Source: BQJD01 sp964350265
Lineage (GTDB): Bacteria > Pseudomonadota > Gammaproteobacteria > Arenicellales > CAJQKF01
DNA length: 64,000 bases
NCBI GenBank assembly: GCA_964350265.1
Contig: CAYGJZ010000009.1
Location: 1 to 64,000, forward strand
Reading direction: 5' to 3'
Part shown: positions 1 through 6,851 of the stretch, one piece after another
Layout: every line of letters begins with the position of its first letter
How positions within the stretch are numbered: position 1 is the first letter of the stretch
Notes under the pieces: generated by a model
What the model was told of the DNA's origin: nothing
The model's input: only the letters and a program-made list of their open reading frames with translations
The model's database searches: none
Program-made: the position numbers and the translations under genes

Positions 1-1222
1 TGATGTTCTTGCCCTCGCCGGCCTCGCCCATGCCGTAGCCCTTGATGGTCTTGGCCAGGATCACGGTGGGCTGGCCATCGGCCTTCATCGCCGCGTCGTA
101 GGCGGCATAGACCTTGTGCGGATCGTGGCCGCCGCGCATCAGGCCGTAGTACAGCTCGTCGTCGTCGATGTGGGCGACCATCTGGCGCAGCTCCGGGTAC
201 TTGCCGAAGAAGTGCTCGCGCAGGTAGGCACCGCCATTGGCCTTGAAGGCCTGGTATTCACCGTCGATGCACTCGGCCATGCGCTTCTTCAACAGGCCGC
301 TGGCATCCTGGGCCAGCAGTTCGTCCCACTTCGAGCCCCAGATCACCTTGATCACGTTCCAGCCGGCGCCACGGAAATTGCCTTCCAGTTCCTGGATGAT
401 CTTGCCGTTGCCGCGCACCGGGCCGTCCAGCCGCTGCAGGTTGCAGTTGATCACGAACACCAGGTTGTCCAGCTTCTCGCGCACCGCCAGGGCGATGGCG
501 CCCTGGGTTTCCGGCTCGTCGGTTTCGCCGTCGCCGATGAATACCCACACCTTGCGGTCGCTCTTCGCCACCAGGCCGCGGTGCTCCATGTACTTCATGA
601 AGCGCGCCTGGTAGATGGCCATGATCGGTCCAAGCCCCATGGAAACGGTCGGGAACTGCCAGAAGTCCGGCATCAGCCACGGGTGTGGATACGAGGACAC
701 GCCGTGGCCGCCGACCTCGCGGCGGTAGTTGGCGAGCTGCTCCGCCGACAGCCGCCCCTCGAGGAAGGCGCGGGCATAGATGCCCGGCGAACTGTGGCCC
801 TGGAAGAAGATCATGTCGCCGCCGCCGGGGGCGTCGGGGCCGCGCCAGAAATGATTGAAGCCGGTCTCGTAGAGCACCGCCGAGGACTGGAAGCTGGCGA
901 TGTGTCCACCCGGTTCGCCGGGACGACGGTTGCCGGCCACCACCATGGCCACGGCATTCCAGCGAATCGCCTGGTAGAGCCGGGTCTCCAGCTCGACGTT
1001 GCCGGGATAGGCCGGCTGCCGCGACGGCGGGATGGTGTTGAGGTAGGCGGTACGCGCACAGTCCGGCGGCTGCACGCCGGCCGCCACGGCCTGGTCCAGC
1101 GCCGCCTTGACCAGGAAGCGGGCGCGCTCGGCGCCCTCGCGCTCGATGACCACGTCGATGGCCTCGCGCCACTCGTCGGTCTCGATCGGGTCCACGTCTT
1201 TGCATGGTGTGGTCGCAGACAT
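1..1222 (-). CDS. aceE: Pyruvate dehydrogenase E1 component, 5' part (cut by window edge)
   Basis: This is the homodimeric thiamine-diphosphate E1 subunit of the pyruvate dehydrogenase complex; it decarboxylates pyruvate and passes the acetyl group to E2 lipoyl domains. About 407 of the usual ~890 residues are present and the frame runs off base 1. The N-terminus contains DVDPIETDEW, then IRWNAVAMV, GGHIASFQSSAVLYE and YFQ-like FFQGHSSPG. The thiamine-diphosphate motif is GDGETDEPE with NLQRLDGPVRGN about 30 residues later, as in E. coli AceE. Two ATGs are adjacent; the second (1222) is chosen because GAGGAG lies 6 bases upstream of it, against 3 bases for the ATG at 1225. Divergent from pdhR. 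Confidence 0.96.
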   Translation of the reverse strand, partial: MSATTPCKDVDPIETDEWREAIDVVIEREGAERARFLVKAALDQAVAAGVQPPDCARTAYLNTIPPSRQPAYPGNVELETRLYQAIRWNAVAMVVAGNRRPGEPGGHIASFQSSAVLYETGFNHFWRGPDAPGGGDMIFFQGHSSPGIYARAFLEGRLSAEQLANYRREVGGHGVSSYPHPWLMPDFWQFPTVSMGLGPIMAIYQARFMKYMEHRGLVAKSDRKVWVFIGDGETDEPETQGAIALAVREKLDNLVFVINCNLQRLDGPVRGNGKIIQELEGNFRGAGWNVIKVIWGSKWDELLAQDASGLLKKRMAECIDGEYQAFKANGGAYLREHFFGKYPELRQMVAHIDDDELYYGLMRGGHDPHKVYAAYDAAMKADGQPTVILAKTIKGYGMGEAGEGKNI

Positions 1223-1243
1223 CATTCACTCCTCGTCCAGTGA

Positions 1244-1260
1244 AATTGGTCAGACCATTA
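1244..1260. promoter_or_regulatory. PdhR-type operator at aceE
   Basis: The sequence AATTGGTCAGACCATTA is an inverted repeat (TGGTC/GACCA around a central A). It fits the known E. coli PdhR site, AATTGGTnnnACCAATT. It overlaps the aceE -10 box, a position that would block initiation. The neighbouring pdhR gene encodes the expected ligand-sensing repressor; PdhR in E. coli is released by pyruvate. Confidence 0.85.
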
Positions 1261-1284
1261 TATGGACTGATTATTTCCTGTCAA
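1257..1284 (-). promoter_or_regulatory. Consensus sigma-70 promoter of aceE
   Basis: Read on the minus strand, TTGACA (1279-1284) is followed after 16 bases by TATAAT (1257-1262). Both hexamers are perfect matches to the sigma-70 consensus. The -10 box overlaps the end of the PdhR-type operator at 1244-1260, so a bound repressor would cover -10 and the start point. A promoter this strong is expected to need a repressor. Confidence 0.85.
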
Positions 1285-1365
1285 TGACCAGAGAGCCCAC
1301 GAAAACCCGTGCAGAATCAGGAGCTTCGACGCCCGGCCCGGTGCGGCGAGCCGCCGAGGGAATAA

Positions 1366-1397
1366 AATGGTCTGACAACTGCCAACTGGGGTATACT
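1366..1397 (+). promoter_or_regulatory. pdhR promoter with second PdhR-type operator
   Basis: AATGGTCTGAC at 1366-1376 repeats ten bases of the aceE operator read on the opposite strand (ATGGTCTGAC), but its second half-arm is degenerate (AACT instead of CAATT). TATACT at 1392-1397 is a good -10 box for pdhR, and the operator covers the place where the -35 should lie. This suggests weaker autorepression of pdhR than repression of aceE. Confidence 0.65.
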
Positions 1398-1424
1398 GCG
1401 GGCGAACACCCGCCCTGCCCCGCC

Positions 1425-2174
1425 ATGAAACTCAAGCCGATCAAACCGTCGAAGATTTCCGACGCCATCACCGGCCAGCTCAAGGAGCTGATTCGCAGTG
1501 GCGCCCTGAAGCCCGGTGACCGGCTGCCCTCGGAGCGCGAGCTGGTCGACCAGCTCGGCGTGTCGCGGCCGTCGGTGCGCGAGGCGCTGTTGAAGCTGGA
1601 GGCGCGCGGGCTGATCACCTCCCGCCAGGGCGGCGGCACCTACGTCGCCGACGTGCTGGCGCCGTCCATCGTCAACCCGCTGGCCGACCTGCTGCGCGAC
1701 CAGCCCGAAGCGGTGTCCGACGTGCTCGAGTGCCGCCACGGCCTGGAGGAACTGGCCGCCAGCTATGCCGCCCTGCGCGCCACCGCCGACGACCGCGAGC
1801 TGATCCACGAAAAGCTGCTGGCGCTGAAGGAAGCCACCCAGGCACGCGACCTGGAACGCTCGGCCACCGCCGATGCCGAGTTCCACATGGCCATCGCCGA
1901 GGCCTCGCACAACTTCGCCCTGGTGCACATCACCCGTTCGCTGTTCGACCTTTTGAACACGCAGATGATGAGCAACTGGGAACGACTGCTGACCCACCCC
2001 AGGACCTGCGACGAGATCCACGACCAGCACCAGTTCATCCACGAGGCCATCGTCAGCGGCGACCCGGACATGGCGCGCAATGCCGCCCACTCGCACCTGT
2101 CCTACATCGGCCGTTCGCTGCGCGAGCTGATCCTTCGCGACGAGCCGGGCAACGGCCGCGCCAGGGCGCACTGA
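1425..2174 (+). CDS. pdhR: FadR/GntR-family repressor of pyruvate dehydrogenase
   Basis: 249 residues. An N-terminal winged helix (about 8-75) carries PGDRLPSERELVDQLGVSR and the recognition segment RPSVREALLKLEARGL. An all-alpha FCD effector domain (about 85-235) follows, with the metal-binding type residues in DAEFHMAIAEASHN and later H residues in HQFIHEAI and AHSHLSYI. It is divergent from aceE with PdhR-type operators between them, so the assignment rests on both sequence and context. The ATG at 1425 is chosen because it begins the conserved DNA-binding domain and lies 28 bp after a -10 box. Its stop codon overlaps the next gene's start (TGATG). Confidence 0.92.
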   Translation: MKLKPIKPSKISDAITGQLKELIRSGALKPGDRLPSERELVDQLGVSRPSVREALLKLEARGLITSRQGGGTYVADVLAPSIVNPLADLLRDQPEAVSDVLECRHGLEELAASYAALRATADDRELIHEKLLALKEATQARDLERSATADAEFHMAIAEASHNFALVHITRSLFDLLNTQMMSNWERLLTHPRTCDEIHDQHQFIHEAIVSGDPDMARNAAHSHLSYIGRSLRELILRDEPGNGRARAH

Positions 2175-2866
2175 TGCCCGTCTCCGCCACCGCGCCATCG
2201 GCGCCGCCGGTTCGCCAGGTGCTGTTCGACATGGACGGCCTGCTGCTCGACACCGAGTCCATCTACACCGCGGTGACGCAGCAGGTGGTCGGCCGCTTCG
2301 GCAAGGTCTTCGACTGGTCGGTGAAGGCGAACATGATCGGCCGCGACTCGCGCGAGTCGTCGCGCTACCTGGTGGAGGCACTGGAGCTGCCGATCAGCGC
2401 CGAGGAGTACCTGGTCGAGCGCGACGGCCTGTTGCGCGAAGCCTTCCCCCGCGCCGAGGCCATGCCCGGCGCCGAGCGCCTGGTGCGTCGCCTGTCCGCC
2501 GCCGGCATTCCCATCGCCGTGGCCACCAGCTCACACCTCGACCTGTTCGAGCTGAAGACCCGCCGTCACCGGCACTGGTTCTCGTTGTTCGACACCGTGG
2601 TCACCGGCGATCATCCGCAGGTCACGCGCGCCAAGCCCGCCCCGGACATCTTCCTGGTGGCGGCGGCGAAGCTCGGCGGTGAGCCGGCACGCACGCTGGT
2701 CTTCGAGGATGCCCCCTCGGGGCTGGCCGCGGGCAACAGCGCGGGCATGCGCGTGATCGCCGTGCCCGATCCGAACATGGACCGGGCGCGCTATGCCGGG
2801 GCGGTGGAGATCCTCGGCTCGCTGGAGGAATTCGACCCCGCGCGCTACGGCATCGTCGACGCCTGA
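2174..2866 (+). CDS. HAD-superfamily phosphatase, PUDP/beta-phosphoglucomutase-like
   Basis: 230 residues. HAD motif I is FDMDGLLLDTE (about 17-27), motif II is VATSS, motif III is the Lys in AKPAPDIF and motif IV is VFEDAPSGLAAG. The cap insertion between motifs I and II is helical. The order and wording of the motifs, including SLFDTVVTGDHPQV and the PD-N tail, resemble human HDHD1 (pseudouridine-5'-phosphatase) as I remember it, but substrate cannot be read from sequence. The start ATG overlaps the pdhR stop, so the two genes are translationally coupled. Confidence 0.85.
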   Translation: MPVSATAPSAPPVRQVLFDMDGLLLDTESIYTAVTQQVVGRFGKVFDWSVKANMIGRDSRESSRYLVEALELPISAEEYLVERDGLLREAFPRAEAMPGAERLVRRLSAAGIPIAVATSSHLDLFELKTRRHRHWFSLFDTVVTGDHPQVTRAKPAPDIFLVAAAKLGGEPARTLVFEDAPSGLAAGNSAGMRVIAVPDPNMDRARYAGAVEILGSLEEFDPARYGIVDA

Positions 2867-2887
2867 TCCGCCAACCCAGGCCGGCGT

Positions 2888-3241
2888 CTAGGCGTCGCGC
2901 AGCGCCGCGACCACGGTCACCTCCACCTTCAGGTCCGGGTGCGCCAGGGCCGATTCCCCGCAGGCCCGGGCCGGCGCCGCGCCCTCGGGCACCCAGGCAT
3001 CCCAGACCGCGTTCATGGTCTCGAAATCGCCCATGTCGGCCAGCCAGATCACCGCCTGCAACAGGCAGTCGCGGCCACTGCCGGCCTCCTCGAGCAGGGC
3101 ATCCACCCGCGACAGGCACTCCCGGGTCTGCACGTCCACCGGATCCCCCGGGTTGCCCACCTGGCCACTCAGGTACACCACCTTGTCATGGATGACGATC
3201 TTGCTCATGCGGGTGCCGACGTGGCGGCGGGTAATGGTCAT
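2888..3241 (-). CDS. RidA/YjgF-family protein
   Basis: 117 residues, the usual length for Rid proteins, small trimeric enzymes of which the archetype RidA hydrolyses reactive enamines/imines from amino-acid metabolism. Visible signatures are VVYLSGQVG near the N-terminus and the ending VEVTVVAAL. The archetype's catalytic Arg sits in the stretch before VE(V/I)...; here ALAHPDLKVEV has no Arg in that place. It is therefore probably one of the non-archetypal Rid subgroups with a different or unknown substrate. The start is the ATG at 3241; an alternative ATG 11 codons inside (MSKIVIHD) is also plausible. Convergent with the HAD gene. Confidence 0.82.
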   Translation of the reverse strand: MTITRRHVGTRMSKIVIHDKVVYLSGQVGNPGDPVDVQTRECLSRVDALLEEAGSGRDCLLQAVIWLADMGDFETMNAVWDAWVPEGAAPARACGESALAHPDLKVEVTVVAALRDA

Positions 3242-3330
3242 GCTCGATGCTCCTGTGCGGGCTGGGGATGGACGGTGACAGCAGCGCCGCAGTGTACCGC
3301 AGCATCGCCCGCACCGGTCGCGGGCAAGGC

Positions 3331-4560
3331 TCAGCGTCGCGCCAGCGGCAGGCTGCCGAGGTGCCGATCGATTTCCCGCACCACCTCGGCGCGCAGCGGC
3401 AGGTGGGTCCTCTCCCGATGCCAGTGCTCGTGGAACGACGCCACCGTCTGGCGCGCGGTCTCGAGCACCGGCTTTTCCGGCAACAGGGCGCGCGCAGCGA
3501 GATGGGAAAGCTCTTCTTCGGTCAATGCCGAGAACGCCTTGTAACGACTGACCTTGAGTGCCGAGCGCAGATCGGGAATGTACGGGATGGTGGACACGAA
3601 GTCATAGGCCGGCGCAAGTCTTGCCCGCCGCTGGTCTGGATAGATCAACGACCAGTTCTTCAGATGCATGTCGGCATTGCCGATCAGCACGTTGAACACC
3701 AGCCGACGGATGAGCTCGGCGATATCCTCTTCCCCGGACTCCACCGCGAGCACCCTGGCAATGCTGCGCATGCTGGCCCGGCCGTACTTGTGTTCGGGAT
3801 AGACACCGAACACCTGGGCGAAGTCCTCCATGTGCACCGCTCGACCGTCGGCGAGCCGGTCGAAGCGCTCAATGGCATAGGCCGATTGCCCACTGAACGA
3901 TCGAAGTCCCTGCGGCAGGTTGGTGATCGTGTCGACGGCCACCAGGCGAACCGGCGGCACATCGATGCCGACCATGCGAGCCAGCGTCATCATCGAGTAC
4001 TCGTTCTCCGGCAGGCCGGCGAACTCCGTTGACGGCAACTTGACGATCCACGATCCGCCGATGCCGTTGGCTGGAATGGTCAGCCCGCGACGGTTCTCCT
4101 CGAGTGCGGAGAATTTCAACTGCACCCCGGCCAGCGAAAAACGAAGGGCTCCGTCGTCCCGGCCGCGACCAGGATCATCGTCGTCGGCGTCGTCTTCCAT
4201 CGCACGCGCCTCGCCCTCGCCGGGAACCACGGTAACCGCCCCGGGCAGATCCCGGCCCAGCGCACGCAGCAGGAAAAACTCGCGCTCGGGATGTACCGAG
4301 GCGCGCTCGGCCAGGTAGGCGCGCATGCGACCTTCGGGCAGGAGATTGGCAAAGAAGGGCATGAGTCGCACGCGGTACGGGCGAAACGAGGTAATCAACT
4401 CGCCGTAGGTATCCTTGAAGTGCAGCCCCAGCACCGCGCGGTCTTCGTCGTGTACGTAGTCGTCACGAAAGGCGAACAGCGTGCGTTCCCCGCCGACATG
4501 GGCGAGGCTGCCCACCGGCCGGCCATGCAGGCAAACATCGAGCACGGACACGTCAGCCAT
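3331..4560 (-). CDS. hipA: HipA-family serine/threonine kinase toxin
   Basis: 409 residues, close to the 440 of E. coli HipA, which phosphorylates glutamyl-tRNA synthetase and induces persistence. The N-terminal HipA subdomain (1-110) has LLPEGRMR. The phosphorylatable-serine segment FSLAGVQLK holds Ser142, and IVKLP provides the ATP-binding Lys174. The catalytic loop NADMHLKNWS has Asp297, and the metal-binding AYDFVST has Asp320. An acidic insert at 120-135 (EDDADDDD) precedes the kinase core. All key catalytic residues are intact, so an active kinase is expected. The ATG at 4560 overlaps the hipB stop by 8 bp. The target in this organism is unknown. Confidence 0.9.
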   Translation of the reverse strand: MADVSVLDVCLHGRPVGSLAHVGGERTLFAFRDDYVHDEDRAVLGLHFKDTYGELITSFRPYRVRLMPFFANLLPEGRMRAYLAERASVHPEREFFLLRALGRDLPGAVTVVPGEGEARAMEDDADDDDPGRGRDDGALRFSLAGVQLKFSALEENRRGLTIPANGIGGSWIVKLPSTEFAGLPENEYSMMTLARMVGIDVPPVRLVAVDTITNLPQGLRSFSGQSAYAIERFDRLADGRAVHMEDFAQVFGVYPEHKYGRASMRSIARVLAVESGEEDIAELIRRLVFNVLIGNADMHLKNWSLIYPDQRRARLAPAYDFVSTIPYIPDLRSALKVSRYKAFSALTEEELSHLAARALLPEKPVLETARQTVASFHEHWHRERTHLPLRAEVVREIDRHLGSLPLARR

Positions 4561-5143
4561 CGTCCTCGTCCTCGTCGAGTCGATAGGCGCTCTGCTGCGT
4601 CGCCATCCCCTCCGAATCATGGTGCATGCGCTGACTGCGCCAGCGCGCCACCTGCGCGGCCACGTCCGGAAGCCAGTGCAGGTCGCCGTCCCCGGCTTCT
4701 TCGATCCCGCGCAGGAGCTTGTTCAGCGTGCGTGACGTCGGCAACGCACCAGGAAGGCGTTCGAGGTCCCGGAGGTGGTGGACAAGGCGCGCCAGGTCCT
4801 CGTCCTGCGGGCAGGCGCGAAGGAATCGTTCCACCTGGCGTCGCAGGCGCAGCAGGATTCCGAGGGCACCGTTGCGATCGCCCGCCGGCCTCGGCGGCTC
4901 GGCGGTGTCCACCAGCGAATGCACCACGGGAACCAACCGGCGCGGCACCAGCACGGGCTCCAGTCCAAGCGCACGGGCCAGCGCGAGCAGGCTGGAGAAC
5001 CTCGGATCGATGGCGCCGTTTTCCATCCGTGACACCTGGTTCTGCATCAGGCCAGCCTTGTCGGCCACCTGCCGCTGGTTGAGCCCAGCATGCCTGCGAG
5101 CGGTCTTGAGGTGGCGGGCAATGTCCCGGATCGAATCGGACAT
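4553..5143 (-). CDS. hipB: HipB-like Xre antitoxin with long C-terminal extension
   Basis: 196 residues. An Xre-type helix-turn-helix occupies about 8-65 (RRHAGLNQRQVADKAGLMQNQVSRME). E. coli HipB is only 88 residues. The extra ~130 residues here contain a Leu/Arg-rich helical stretch (LGILLRLRRQVERFLRA), a second helical part and a strongly acidic tail (DEDEDDG). The gene lies directly upstream of and overlaps hipA, the standard antitoxin-toxin order. By analogy it represses the operon and neutralises HipA; a role of the extension in HipA inhibition is inference. It could also be classed as an Xre regulator fused to an unknown domain. Confidence 0.85.
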   Translation of the reverse strand: MSDSIRDIARHLKTARRHAGLNQRQVADKAGLMQNQVSRMENGAIDPRFSSLLALARALGLEPVLVPRRLVPVVHSLVDTAEPPRPAGDRNGALGILLRLRRQVERFLRACPQDEDLARLVHHLRDLERLPGALPTSRTLNKLLRGIEEAGDGDLHWLPDVAAQVARWRSQRMHHDSEGMATQQSAYRLDEDEDDG

Positions 5144-5195
5144 GATGATATCGCTAAATAGTTAGTAAATCTTTTTGATATATTATTATAGATCG
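5144..5195 (-). promoter_or_regulatory. AT-rich hipBA promoter/operator region
   Basis: This short stretch is strikingly AT-rich against GC-rich surroundings. On the minus strand TATAAT occurs at 5185-5190. Two imperfect palindromes flank the expected start point: CTAAATAGTTAG (5154-5165) and GATATATTATTATAGATC (5178-5195). They are candidate HipB-binding sites for autorepression, but neither matches the E. coli TATCC-N8-GGATA site. Confidence 0.55.
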
Positions 5196-5233
5196 TTTCG
5201 TGGTGTCGAATCCCATAGACGAGACGCCTCCCG

Positions 5234-6145
5234 CTACCCCGGTACGCGGGCACCGAGAGCATCGACGGCAAGGCGCTCAAGATCGTGCAGGCAGTCGTCG
5301 ATGCTGCGACCGGAGGTGTCGAGGACGTGGTCGGCGAGGCGGTAGCGGGCCTCGCGCTGGTCCAGGATGGCCTTCAGGTCGTCCATGGCAGCGCCGATGT
5401 TGCCCGCCATCGGCCGCAGGTCGCCCTGGTTGACCACCCGCTGCATGTGTTCCTCGGCGCTGGCACGCACCCACACGGTGGTGAAGGAGCGCAGCAGCAG
5501 GTCGTGGGCCATTTCCTGCATCACCAGGCTGCCGCCGACCTCCAGCACCATGCGGTCGTGGTCGCCGATGACCTGCTGCAGGGCCTGCTGCTCGAGGCGG
5601 CGGTAGAGGGTCTGGCCGCCGAGGGAAAACAGTTCGCCCACCTGCATCGAGCCGAGTTCCGCGATGACGTCGCCAAGACGGATGAAGGGCACCTGGCAAC
5701 GCGCCGCCAGGCGTTCGCCAAGGGTGCTCTTGCCGGCGCCGCGCAGCCCCACCAGCGCCACCCCGCGCTTGCGTTCGGTGGCGGCGCCAAGGTTGCGCAG
5801 CAACAGCTCGTAGGCCCACTGTCGCTCCCGTGGCGACAGCCGCCCGACCAGGTGACCGAGCGGCTCGCCCGCCGCCGACTCGTCGCTGGCGCCGGGAATG
5901 AATTCCACCAGGCCGGCGCCGAGGGAGGAAGCCACTTTCCACAGCACCGATACCGACGCGTTGGCGCGGCCGCTCTCCAGCTGGGCGAGGTAGCGCAGCG
6001 AGATGCCGGAGCGCTCGGCCAGCTGGCGCCGGGTGAGGCCGCGCTTTTGCCGGGCGCGGCGCACCCGCAGGCCGATGTCGGCGAGCAGCGCGGCCAGCGC
6101 CGGGTCGTCTTCTCGTGGGGATGGGGCGCGGCGCTCTTCGCTCAT
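5234..6145 (-). CDS. boxR: BoxR-type regulator: Xre HTH fused to shikimate-kinase-like domain
   Basis: 303 residues. The N-terminal Xre helix-turn-helix (about 24-80) has RRARQKRGLTRRQLAERSG and LESGRANAS. A linker is followed by a shikimate-kinase-like P-loop domain (about 125-295) with Walker A GLRGAGKST at 133-141 and LRPMAGN near the lid. This two-domain build is that of BoxR, the repressor of aerobic benzoyl-CoA degradation, whose kinase-like domain senses benzoyl-CoA. Divergent from a DUF4863 gene and benzoate-CoA ligase, with a BoxR-type operator between. The start ATG at 6145 gives the family N-terminus. It is not a metabolic shikimate kinase; aroK lies elsewhere in the window. Confidence 0.9.
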   Translation of the reverse strand: MSEERRAPSPREDDPALAALLADIGLRVRRARQKRGLTRRQLAERSGISLRYLAQLESGRANASVSVLWKVASSLGAGLVEFIPGASDESAAGEPLGHLVGRLSPRERQWAYELLLRNLGAATERKRGVALVGLRGAGKSTLGERLAARCQVPFIRLGDVIAELGSMQVGELFSLGGQTLYRRLEQQALQQVIGDHDRMVLEVGGSLVMQEMAHDLLLRSFTTVWVRASAEEHMQRVVNQGDLRPMAGNIGAAMDDLKAILDQREARYRLADHVLDTSGRSIDDCLHDLERLAVDALGARVPG

Positions 6146-6170
6146 GGTCGGTGGACGATGGGGGACAAGG

Positions 6171-6184
6171 TGCAATATCTTGCA
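6171..6184. promoter_or_regulatory. BoxR-type operator TGCA-N6-TGCA
   Basis: TGCAATATCTTGCA matches the TGCA-N6-TGCA palindrome that I recall as the BoxR site of Azoarcus. It sits 26 bp before the boxR start and 153 bp before the DUF4863 start, so it could control both directions. The outer TGCAA/TTGCA arms are perfectly symmetric. Confidence 0.75.
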
Positions 6185-6336
6185 GCAACGCGGCCGTGAT
6201 CGCCAAGTTCGAGGTTTTTTATTGCGCCTGCCGTCCATTCCCGCTGAAATGCCGTGCCCCGCCGTGGATCACGCCGGCCCCCGCGACGACGGGGCGAGCC
6301 GGCAAGCCCCGGCATGGACCCGCTTCGGAGAACGAC

Positions 6337-6807
6337 ATGAACCGTGCGACCTTTGACCAACGCATCGCCGAGCTCGTCGACGACATCGGCGACCGGCAAC
6401 TGGACGACCAGCTCGCCGGCGATCTCAATGCCCGTTACGGGCCGGACAGCACCTGGTATGCCGCGGTGCGCGAGGCCTGCCTGGCGGCGGTGGCGGAGGG
6501 CTGGATGTGCGACCGCGAGGCCGGCGGCATCCGCTACGGCCGGGTCACCCGGCCAGGGGACAGCGCCGGGGCATTCAGCGTCGACGTGGTGTCCATGGAG
6601 GACTGTCGCGGCCCCTACCACGTCCACCCGGCCGGCGAGATCGACCTGGTCATGCCGCTGGCCGAGGGCGCACGCTTCGACGGCCAGGGTGCCGGCTGGA
6701 AGGTCTACCCGGCGGGCAGCGGCCACTATCCCACCGTCGACGGCGGCGCCGCGCTGGTGCTCTACCTGCTGCCCGGCGGCCGTATCGACTTCACCCGGCC
6801 GGCATAG
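6337..6807 (+). CDS. DUF4863/PnbB-like protein of the benzoate cluster
   Basis: 156 residues. The central motif YHVHPAGEIDLVMPL and the C-terminal glycine-rich strands suggest a cupin-like fold; no signal peptide. The sequence resembles the family whose founding member PnbB is 4-hydroxylaminobenzoate lyase, and such proteins are often next to benzoyl-CoA (box) genes. A role in releasing or shielding an aromatic intermediate is inference. First gene of the unit DUF4863-bclA-hydrolase, 44 bp before bclA. The ATG at 6337 is preceded by CGGAG at good distance. Confidence 0.72.
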   Translation: MNRATFDQRIAELVDDIGDRQLDDQLAGDLNARYGPDSTWYAAVREACLAAVAEGWMCDREAGGIRYGRVTRPGDSAGAFSVDVVSMEDCRGPYHVHPAGEIDLVMPLAEGARFDGQGAGWKVYPAGSGHYPTVDGGAALVLYLLPGGRIDFTRPA

Positions 6808-6851
6808 CCGCGCGGGCCGGCGAACACCCGATCTGAACAGGAGGAACCCCC

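Noticed and set aside
5234..6145. Housekeeping shikimate kinase
   Set aside because: The kinase-like domain is fused to an Xre domain in BoxR arrangement, and a standard aroK exists at 46443.
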